From contig NZ_LMNF01000002.1 of the NCBI RefSeq assembly GCF_001422485.1, positions 507,949 through 571,948 on the forward strand: 64,000 bases of DNA. Direction: 5' to 3'. The translations under genes and the position numbers were made by a program. Below, in pieces: positions 54,300 through 61,145 of the stretch. This stretch comes from Agreia sp. Leaf283 (lineage in GTDB: Bacteria; Actinomycetota; Actinomycetes; Actinomycetales; Microbacteriaceae). The notes below the pieces were generated by a model. The model did no database searches and was not told the origin of the DNA. It worked only from the letters and a program-made list of their open reading frames with translations. How positions within the stretch are numbered: the first letter of the stretch is position 1; every line of letters begins with the position of its first letter.

Positions 54300-55402
54300 C
54301 GACCAGAGAGACCACGATGACCGCAACCGCCCTCTTCACTCCCCTGACCATCCGCGGCGTGAGCCTGCGCAACCGCATCTGGGTCGCACCCATGTGCCAG
54401 TACTCCGCCGACGCCGAAGACGGCATGACCACCGACTGGCACCTCGTGCACCTGGGGTCGTTCGGGCAGGGCGGAGCAGGGCTCGTGATCACCGAGGCCA
54501 CGGCCGTGAGCCCCGAAGGGCGCATCTCGCCTCAAGACCTCGGGCTGTGGAACGACGAGCAGGCCGAGGGCTTCCGGCGCATCACCGACTTCCTGCACTC
54601 CCAGGGCGCCGCGGCCGGCATCCAGTTGGCTCATGCGGGTCGAAAGGCCTCGACGTACCGCCCGTGGGCGAGCGAACGGGGCACGGTGCCGGTGGATGCC
54701 GGTGGCTGGCAGTCCGTGGGCCCGTCGCCCATCGCATTCCCCGGCTACGCGGCCCCGGTCGCGCTCGATCACGCGGGAATCGATCGCGTCGTCGACGACT
54801 TCGTCGCCTCGGCCCTCCGCGCCATCGACGCGGGCTTCGACGTGCTCGAGCTCCACGCGGCTCACGGCTACCTGCTGCACCAGTTCCTGTCGCCCCTCAG
54901 CAACGAGCGCACCGACGAATACGGGGGCAGCCTCGAGAACAGGGCGCGGCTCCTCCTGCGCACCGTCTCCGCGGTGCGGCAGGCGGTGGGTGATGACGTG
55001 CCCCTGCTCGTGAGGTTCTCGGCCACAGACTGGGCGGTCGACGGTTGGGACGAGCAGCAGACCTCCGCCGTGGCCGCCTGGGCACGTGACGCCGGCGCCG
55101 ACGTCTTCGACATCTCGAGCGGCGGAAACACCGCGGGCGTGACGATCCCTGTCGGTCCGGGCTATCAGGTTCCGCTGGCCGAGTTCGTCGCGACCAACGG
55201 AGACGTTCCCGTGAGCGCCGTCGGTCTCATCACCACCCCGGCGCAGGCGGCCGCGATCGTCGACGAGGGGCGGGCCGATGCGGTGATGCTCGGGCGGGAG
55301 ATGCTGCGCGACCCGCACTTCGCCCTGCGAGCGGCTCACGAGCTGGGCGTGGCCATCGACTACTGGCCCTCGCAGTACATCCGCGCGAGCTGGCCCGAGT
55401 AG
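54296..55402 (+). CDS. NADH:flavin oxidoreductase / old yellow enzyme (YqjM type)
   Basis: 368 aa FMN-dependent ene reductase. Thermophilic-like OYE marks are Cys34 and Tyr36 in APMCQYSA (which tune FMN), HAAHGYLLHQFLSPLSNERTDEYGGSLENR with the substrate-binding His pair, and Arg in SQYIRASW, the arginine finger that completes the neighbouring subunit's active site. The ATG overlaps the HAD stop. A second ATG seven codons later (54317) follows GAGAG and may be used instead. Confidence 0.93.
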   Translation: MTTRETTMTATALFTPLTIRGVSLRNRIWVAPMCQYSADAEDGMTTDWHLVHLGSFGQGGAGLVITEATAVSPEGRISPQDLGLWNDEQAEGFRRITDFLHSQGAAAGIQLAHAGRKASTYRPWASERGTVPVDAGGWQSVGPSPIAFPGYAAPVALDHAGIDRVVDDFVASALRAIDAGFDVLELHAAHGYLLHQFLSPLSNERTDEYGGSLENRARLLLRTVSAVRQAVGDDVPLLVRFSATDWAVDGWDEQQTSAVAAWARDAGADVFDISSGGNTAGVTIPVGPGYQVPLAEFVATNGDVPVSAVGLITTPAQAAAIVDEGRADAVMLGREMLRDPHFALRAAHELGVAIDYWPSQYIRASWPE

Positions 55403-55424
55403 AACCCTGCGGCGCCCCAGACTC

Positions 55425-55454
55425 TTGACAGTTCGGATTTATCCGAAATAACAT
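55425..55454 (+). promoter_or_regulatory. Promoter with ArsR-type operator in its spacer
   Basis: TTGACA at 55425-55430 and TAACAT at 55449-55454 are separated by 18 bp. The spacer contains the palindrome TTCGGATTTATCCGAA (55432-55447), 7-bp arms around TT. A repressor bound there would exclude RNA polymerase. The downstream operon encodes an ArsR protein, the likely binder. Confidence 0.75.
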
Positions 55455-55491
55455 GAGCGCGATGGAGGACTGGGAGCACAGGGAGAACAGC

Positions 55492-55827
55492 ATGAGCGCA
55501 ACGCCGGGAGTCATCGCACACTTCGACATCGCGGGAGGGGATATCGCTGGCCTCTCCAGCTTCTATCGAGACATGTTCGGCTGGGACGTCGCAGACCGCG
55601 GACCAGGGTATGCGCAGGTCGAGACTCCGTCGCTGCGAGGTGCTCTGGTCGAGGCGCCCGAGTCGTCTCTGACACTCGGGATCGTCGTCGACGATCTCGA
55701 CGCCGCAGTGCTCGACGCGGCATCCGCGGGCGGCTCGGTCGTGATGCCCGCGACAGACAACGGGTGGGTGCGCAAGGCGCAGGTGGCCGATCCGGCCGGC
55801 AACGTGTTGACGCTGATCCAGAAGTGA
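55492..55827 (+). CDS. VOC (glyoxalase/bleomycin-resistance-like) protein
   Basis: 111 aa. One vicinal-oxygen-chelate module pair is visible: IAHFDIAGGDIAGLSSFYRDMFGWDV and LGIVVDDLDAAVLDAASAGGSVVMPA...KAQVADPAGNVLTLIQ. The metal ligands of true glyoxalases are only partly evident (His in the first strand, Glu absent at the C-terminus, where Gln appears). I chose the ATG at 55492 for its GGGAG six bases upstream. An in-frame ATG at 55462 lies seven bases after the -10 and could give a leaderless longer form. It overlaps arsR by GTGA. Confidence 0.85.
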   Translation: MSATPGVIAHFDIAGGDIAGLSSFYRDMFGWDVADRGPGYAQVETPSLRGALVEAPESSLTLGIVVDDLDAAVLDAASAGGSVVMPATDNGWVRKAQVADPAGNVLTLIQK

Positions 55828-56105
55828 ACGAGGACGCGCTCGGCGAGGCTCTGCGCGCTCTCGCGCATCCCGACCGGCGCGCCTTCGTGCGAGCCTGTAC
55901 ACACGGCGAGCGGTCGGCCGGCGATCTCGCCGAGGTGTCGACGCTGTCGCTGCCCTCTGTATCGGAGCATCTGAAGGTGCTGCGCAAGTCCGGGCTGCTC
56001 GTCCTCGATCGGCGAGGGCGCAACTGGATGTACTCGACGGACACGGCCCGCTTGGCCGCTGTCTCAGAGGCGGTCGCAGCACTCGGAGGTCCCGATGGGA
56101 CGTGA
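55824..56105 (+). CDS. ArsR family winged-helix regulator
   Basis: 93 aa. LGEALRALAHPDRRAFVRACTHGERSAGDLAEVSTLSLPSVSEHLKVLRKSGLLVLDRRGRNWMYSTD is a compact ArsR winged helix with the recognition helix at about residues 45-58. The CxC metal site of arsenic/zinc sensors is absent, so the effector is not obviously a metal. Relatives beside VOC or SRPBCC genes respond to organic ligands or act as simple repressors. GTG start coupled to the VOC gene. The predicted operator is in the promoter. Confidence 0.88.
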   Translation: MNEDALGEALRALAHPDRRAFVRACTHGERSAGDLAEVSTLSLPSVSEHLKVLRKSGLLVLDRRGRNWMYSTDTARLAAVSEAVAALGGPDGT

Positions 56106-56676
56106 GGCCAGGGTGCGCGCCGAAGTCGACGACCGGGCGGGCGACGTCACCGCGCTGCTGGAGGCGCGCGAGCTGATCCTCCGCGGTGACATCCGCCGTC
56201 GCTTCACCACGGAGGCGATCGAACAGCTCAGCGTGCACGGCGAGCTGCTGCGCTTCCGCCATGGGAAGGAATCCGTCGTGCTCCACCTGGGTGCGCGCGC
56301 GGCGGCGTCCTGGGCGAAGGCGATCAGTACGCCTCCGCCCACTCTCCGCCAGAAGCTGGGACTCGACGGAGGCGCGCAGGCGCTGCTGATCGGCACCTGC
56401 GACGACGCGGCGCTGGCGGAAGCCCTCGACGGCGTGCAGACGAGCCGTGTCGACGACGCCGCGATGGTGATCGCTCTCGTCGACAGCCGTGAGCATCTCC
56501 TGGAGGCGTACGCGGTGTGCGGCTCCCTCCCGCTGTGGGTGGTCTATCCGAAAGGACCGGGCGTGGTCTTCGGCGAGGCCGTCGTGCGGGAGACTCTCCG
56601 CGCCGCCGGTGCACGCGACAGCAAGACATGCGCAGTGTCGGAACGACTGACCGCCACCCGCTTCCGACGCGCCTAG
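56095..56676 (+). CDS. DUF3052-like protein with extra N-terminal domain
   Basis: 193 aa. The C-terminal 110 residues (LRQKLGLDGGAQALLIG...VDDAAMVIALVDSREHLLEAYAVC...LPLWVVYPKGPG...KTCAVSERLTATRF) match the DUF3052 pattern. The N-terminal 80 residues (TALLEARELILRGDIRRRF...ELLRFRHGKESVVLHLGARAAASWAKAI) are a separate domain I cannot name. The gene overlaps arsR by 11 bases and completes a three-gene operon. Function unknown; a shared ligand with the VOC protein is possible. Confidence 0.72.
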   Translation: MGREARVRAEVDDRAGDVTALLEARELILRGDIRRRFTTEAIEQLSVHGELLRFRHGKESVVLHLGARAAASWAKAISTPPPTLRQKLGLDGGAQALLIGTCDDAALAEALDGVQTSRVDDAAMVIALVDSREHLLEAYAVCGSLPLWVVYPKGPGVVFGEAVVRETLRAAGARDSKTCAVSERLTATRFRRA

Positions 56677-56739
56677 CTCTTACTCGACTCATAGGCCGGT
56701 CGAACCGCCCGGTCAGAGTCGGCGTGAACACTGTCTCCC

Positions 56740-57051
56740 ATGACACTCTTCACCTCTTCTCCTCAGAACGTCGAGCCGGCAGCGCAGCCTCTACGTCGGC
56801 GCACCGGCCGCATCGTGGCGATCGTCGCCGGCGGCGTCGTCATCCTCGCGCTCGCGTTCGGCGGCGGAATCGCGGTGGGCGCGAACCTGCCGGGCGACGA
56901 CGGTCCCGGTCAGCTGCAGGACGGCCGGTTCCCCGACGGCTTCACGCCGGGTCAGGCTCCACCCGACGGCGTCCTCCCCGGCCAGGGCGACGACTCCGGC
57001 ACGAACGACGACTCAGGCACATCCGGCGACTCGACCGGTTCGACGACCTAG
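56740..57051 (+). CDS. Small single-pass membrane protein with acidic Gly/Ser/Asp tail
   Basis: 103 aa. A basic stretch (RRRTGR) precedes one membrane helix at about residues 26-47, then a Gly, Pro and Asp-rich low-complexity tail (PGDDGPGQLQDGRFPDGF...DDSGTNDDSGTSGDSTGSTT). No known domain. The codon pattern is GC-rich at third positions like its neighbours, supporting a real gene. The C-terminal tail is predicted to be outside the cell. It ends 3 bp from the convergent CNNM gene. Confidence 0.7.
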   Translation: MTLFTSSPQNVEPAAQPLRRRTGRIVAIVAGGVVILALAFGGGIAVGANLPGDDGPGQLQDGRFPDGFTPGQAPPDGVLPGQGDDSGTNDDSGTSGDSTGSTT

Positions 57052-57054
57052 TCC

Positions 57055-58092
57055 TCAGATGCGCCTGGTGGCGTCCTGCACCTCGCCGACGAGCTCCTCG
57101 ATGATGTCCTCGAGGAAGAGCACGCCTGTCGTGCGACCCGACTCGGAGAATGTGCGGGCCAGATGCGCGTTCGTGCGCCGCATGCTCGCCAGGGCGTCTT
57201 CGAGCTCCGTGCCGTCGTACATCGAGACCAGTTGCCGGATCCGCTTCGCGGGAACCGGTCGGTCGACCTCGTCCTCGTCGAGGTCGATCACGTCTTTGAG
57301 GTGCAGGTACCCGTCAGGGCGACCCTCCTCGTCGACCACGATGTAGCGCGAGAAGCCGTGCTTGGCGACCGCGTGCTCGATCTCGGCGGGCGTCACGTGA
57401 TCAGAGAGGCTCACGAGCGACTCCAACGGCACGGCCACGTCTTTCACCGTCTTCGAGGTGAACTCGAAAGCCGCGTTGAGGGCGCCCGTGGTGTCGCTCA
57501 ACATGCCCTCCCTGGTCGACTGCGACACGATCGTCGACACTTCGTCGAGAGTGAACGCACTGGCCGCCTCGTCTTTGGGTTCGACCCCGAACAGCCGCAA
57601 AATCGCGTTCGCCGTCGCATTGAGGGCGACGATGACGAACTTGAACACGCGCGAGAGCCAGACCAGCGGGGGCGCGAGCAGCAGAACGGCTCGATCCGGC
57701 AGCGAGAACGACAGGTTCTTGGGAACCATCTCTCCGAACACGACGTGCAGGAAGGAGACGACCAGCAGCGCGATGACGAACGCGATCGTGCCGATGACCT
57801 CCTCGGGCAGCCCGGTCAACTCCAGCGGGATCTCGAGCAGGTGATGGATGGCGGGTTCGGACACGTTGAGGATCAGCAGGGAGCACACTGTGATTCCCAG
57901 CTGGCACATGGCCAGCATGAGCGTCGCGTGCTCCATGGCCCAGAGGGCCGTCTTCGCACTCGCCTTGCCCTGCTCGGCGAGGGGCTCGATCTGCGAGCGA
58001 CGCGCGGAGATGACGGCGAACTCGGCGCCGACGAAGAATGCGTTGGCCAGAAGCAGCACAACGAGCCAGACGATACCCAGCCAATCAGCCAC
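57055..58092 (-). CDS. CNNM/hemolysin-C family membrane protein, short form
   Basis: 345 aa. A DUF21 transmembrane domain (residues 1-190, with GAEFAVISARRSQIE, CQLGITVCSLLI and FGEMVPKNLSFSLP) is followed by a CBS-pair domain (VAVPLESLVSLSDHVTPAEIEHAV...VLFLEDIIEELVGEVQDATRRI). The C-terminal CorC_HlyC domain of the upstream paralogue is missing. Members export Mg2+/Co2+ or affect ion resistance; the name hemolysin is historical. Its start overlaps the upstream gene by 8 bp, so the pair is co-translated. Confidence 0.92.
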   Translation of the reverse strand: MADWLGIVWLVVLLLANAFFVGAEFAVISARRSQIEPLAEQGKASAKTALWAMEHATLMLAMCQLGITVCSLLILNVSEPAIHHLLEIPLELTGLPEEVIGTIAFVIALLVVSFLHVVFGEMVPKNLSFSLPDRAVLLLAPPLVWLSRVFKFVIVALNATANAILRLFGVEPKDEAASAFTLDEVSTIVSQSTREGMLSDTTGALNAAFEFTSKTVKDVAVPLESLVSLSDHVTPAEIEHAVAKHGFSRYIVVDEEGRPDGYLHLKDVIDLDEDEVDRPVPAKRIRQLVSMYDGTELEDALASMRRTNAHLARTFSESGRTTGVLFLEDIIEELVGEVQDATRRI

Positions 58093-59461
58093 GATCGTTC
58101 ACCTCCCGGGTGAAATCGTCGGTCGCCGGCGCGTCGACCGGAGCGGCCGCCTCGTCTGTGGCGGTCGGGGTGAAGCGGATGCGATCGATGCGGCGGCCGT
58201 CGAGCCGCACGACGGCGAGTTGGCCGGTGGGCAGCTCCACCGTGTCGCCTGCGACCGGAAGCCGTCCCAGCTCGCTCATCATAAAACCGCCCACGGTTTC
58301 GTAGGGGCCGTCGTCGGGAACGCTGATGCCCGCCCTGTCGGCGAGCTCGTCGGGCCGGAGCATGCCGGGGAACGACACGGAGTTGAGCGTCTTCACGACG
58401 CCGGCCCGTGAACGATCGTGCTCGTCGTCGAGTTCGCCCACGAGCTCTTCGACGAGGTCTTCGAGCGTGACGACTCCGGCCGTTCCGCCGTACTCGTCGA
58501 CGACGATCGCCATCTGGTAGCCGCGCCCGCGCAGTTCACCCAGCAGCGAGTCGAGCTTCATGGTCTCGGGTACGCGGATCACGTTCGACGCCAGGGCGGC
58601 CGCAGGCACGTCGCGTCGCCGCGCTCTCGGAACGCTCACGGCCTGCTTCACGTGCACGACCCCGACGATGTCGTCGATGTCGTCGTCGAGCACGGGAAAG
58701 CGGCTGTGCCCGGTCGCTCGCGTCAGCATGATCACGTCTTCTGCGCTGTCGGTGCGTTTGACGCTGGCGATGCGCGGGCGCGGGGTCATGGCGTCGGATG
58801 CCGTGTGTCCCGAGAAGAGGAGGGTGCGGTTGAGCAGGGTCGCCGTGTCGAGGTCGAGGCTGCCCTGCAGCGCGGAGCGCCTGACCAGCGACGAGAGCTC
58901 CTCGGCGGTGCGGGCACCCGAGAGCTCCTCTTTCGGCTCGATTCCTATGGCCCGGAGAAGACCGTTCGCGCTGTTGTTGAGCAGGCTGACGGCCGGCTTG
59001 AACACCAGCGTGAAGAGGCGCTGGAACGGGATGACCAGCTTCGCCGTCTGCAGGGGAAGCGCCAGCGCGAAGCTCTTCGGCACGAGCTCGCCGACGATCA
59101 TCGACAGCAGCGTGGCGAATACGATGGCCACGGTCGCCGAGACCCCGGGCACCACGGCCTCGGGGATGCCGACGCCCGTCAGCGGCGCGCGGAGCAGATT
59201 CGAGATGGCCGGCTCCATCGTGTAGCCGGTGAGCAGCGTGGTGAGCGTGATGCCGAGCTGCGCGCTCGAGAGGTGCGTCGAGGTGATCTTCAGGGCGGAG
59301 ATCGTGGGGCCGAGCCCGGCGTCGCCGCGCTTCTGTCGGGCCTCGAGATCACTGCGGTCGAGGTTGACCAGCGCGAACTCGCTGGCGACGAAGATACCGG
59401 TACCGAAGGTGAGGACGATACCGACGCCGAACATGATCCAGTCAAGAGGCACGGGTGCCAC
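58085..59461 (-). CDS. CNNM/hemolysin-C family membrane protein, full form
   Basis: 458 aa. DUF21 (about 1-200: [50 protein letters not shown]), a CBS pair (about 215-350, ending [26 protein letters not shown]) and a C-terminal CorC_HlyC domain (about 365-445: [19 protein letters not shown]...[19 protein letters not shown]). This is the standard CorC/CNNM layout. It probably forms a hetero-pair with the shorter paralogue that follows. Confidence 0.93.
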   Translation of the reverse strand: MAPVPLDWIMFGVGIVLTFGTGIFVASEFALVNLDRSDLEARQKRGDAGLGPTISALKITSTHLSSAQLGITLTTLLTGYTMEPAISNLLRAPLTGVGIPEAVVPGVSATVAIVFATLLSMIVGELVPKSFALALPLQTAKLVIPFQRLFTLVFKPAVSLLNNSANGLLRAIGIEPKEELSGARTAEELSSLVRRSALQGSLDLDTATLLNRTLLFSGHTASDAMTPRPRIASVKRTDSAEDVIMLTRATGHSRFPVLDDDIDDIVGVVHVKQAVSVPRARRRDVPAAALASNVIRVPETMKLDSLLGELRGRGYQMAIVVDEYGGTAGVVTLEDLVEELVGELDDEHDRSRAGVVKTLNSVSFPGMLRPDELADRAGISVPDDGPYETVGGFMMSELGRLPVAGDTVELPTGQLAVVRLDGRRIDRIRFTPTATDEAAAPVDAPATDDFTREVNDRG

Positions 59462-59553
59462 CGGAACTGCTCAGAAAAAGGGATGGATGGGCTGAGGGAG
59501 GGTCGTCCATTGTCTCGTCAGTATACCGGCTCGGTACCGCCGATCGCCCGGCG

Positions 59554-60993
59554 CTACCAGCTGACGGGAAGCGCTTTTCCTTCTTCATACCCGGCCGCCG
59601 ACTGGATTCCGACCAGAGCACGATCGTGGAACTCCGCGACGTCGCTCGCGCCCGCGTAGGTGAACGAACTGCGCACGCCGGACGTGATCATGTCGAGCAG
59701 GTCCTCGACCGATGGGCGCAGCGGGTCGAGGTAGATGCTGCTCGAGGAGATGCCCTCGGCGAAGAGCGTCTTGCGGGCAAGCTCGTACGCGTCGAGTCGG
59801 CCGAAGCGGTCTTTGACGGCCTTCGTCGACGCCATGCCCCAGCTCTCCTTGTAGAGCCGGCCCGTCGCATCCGTCTTCAGGGTGCCGGGCGCCTCGATCG
59901 TGCCGGCGAACCACGAGCCGATCATGACGCTCGATGCGCCCGCGGCCAGGGCGAGCGCGACGTCGCGCGGGTAGCGCACTCCCCCGTCTGCCCACACGTG
60001 CGCACCCAGCTCGCGAGCCGTGTCGGCGGTCTCGAGCACGGCCGAGAACTGCGGGCGACCGACGGCCGTCATCATGCGGGTCGTGCACATCGCGCCGGGG
60101 CCGACGCCGACCTTGAGGATGGTCGCTCCGGCGGAGACGAGGTCGCGCACGGCCTCGGCCGTCACGATATTGCCGGCCACGATGGGCAGCCCGAGGTTCT
60201 CGTTGGCCACGGCCTCGATGGCGCGCAGCATTCCCTCCTGGTGGCCGTGGGCCGTGTCGATGACCAGCACGTCGACGCCGGCCGAGGCGAGCGCGCGGGC
60301 TTTGGATGCGACGTCGCCGTTGATGCCGACGGCTGCGGCGACCCGAAGGCGGCCGTGCGCATCGAGCGCCGGTGTGTAGAGAGTGGAGCGGAGCGCGCTG
60401 GTGCGGCTCAGCGTTCCGATGACGGAGCCGTGCCTCATGACGGGCGCGAAATCGAGGTCGGCCTCGACCATCGCGTCGAATGCCTGGCGGGGCGAGTCGA
60501 TGTCATCGGCCGACAGCGCGGTGAGCGGGCCGTGGAGGAGGTCGCCGAGCAGGGCGTCGGGCAGAGCAGAGGCGAGACGGGCGGCCGGGATGCAGCCGAG
60601 GTAGCCGCCGGCGGAGTCGTGGATGACGATTCCCTGGCCGGCGACGGCGGGGATCTGCTGCAGCGCCTGCTCGACCGTGTCGCCGGGCGCGAAGTCGAAG
60701 GGCGTGTCGAAGTCGACGGGCTGGGCCTTGACCCAGCGGATCGCCGCGTCGAGGTCCTGCAGATGCATGTCTTGCGGGAGCACGCCGAGGCCTCCGCGCC
60801 GCGCGAGGCTGGCAGCGAGGCGCGGCCCGGTGACCGAATTCATGTTGGCGCTGACGATCGGGATCGTGGCTCCGGTGCCGTCGTTCGGGGCGAGGGAGAC
60901 ATCGAGGCGGCTCGTCACCCGGGAGCGCGAGGGCACGAGGAAGACGTCGGAATACGTGAGGTCGTGGCTCGCGGTCGCGTGATAGAACTCCAT
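59554..60993 (-). CDS. guaB1: GuaB1-type GMP reductase (IMPDH-related)
   Basis: About 479 aa. The IMPDH/GMPR barrel begins DLTYSDVFLVPSRS, and the catalytic Cys lies in GVGPGAMCTTRMM with flanking NIVTAEAVRDLVSAGA. Two CBS motifs sit at about 95-200. The C-terminal MASTKAVKDRFG replaces the usual IMPDH flap. Proteins of this subfamily are GMP reductases with CBS domains in mycobacteria, returning GMP to IMP. I start at the ATG at 60993 because TACCGT lies seven bases upstream. A GTG at 61002 is the alternative. Divergent from kgd. Confidence 0.9.
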   Translation of the reverse strand: MEFYHATASHDLTYSDVFLVPSRSRVTSRLDVSLAPNDGTGATIPIVSANMNSVTGPRLAASLARRGGLGVLPQDMHLQDLDAAIRWVKAQPVDFDTPFDFAPGDTVEQALQQIPAVAGQGIVIHDSAGGYLGCIPAARLASALPDALLGDLLHGPLTALSADDIDSPRQAFDAMVEADLDFAPVMRHGSVIGTLSRTSALRSTLYTPALDAHGRLRVAAAVGINGDVASKARALASAGVDVLVIDTAHGHQEGMLRAIEAVANENLGLPIVAGNIVTAEAVRDLVSAGATILKVGVGPGAMCTTRMMTAVGRPQFSAVLETADTARELGAHVWADGGVRYPRDVALALAAGASSVMIGSWFAGTIEAPGTLKTDATGRLYKESWGMASTKAVKDRFGRLDAYELARKTLFAEGISSSSIYLDPLRPSVEDLLDMITSGVRSSFTYAGASDVAEFHDRALVGIQSAAGYEEGKALPVSW

Positions 60994-61145
60994 GTCCTCC
61001 ACGGTAGTCGCTTCCGGCCCACGCGGCCCCGCTCGGGTGGCGCTCAGGGCTGAGGGGATTAGGCTTGACTCCGAACGTGTCGGGCGCCCTCCGGCAACGA
61101 TGCAGGGCGCTGACGACTGTGATGAATGTACTGATTTCAGGCGAA

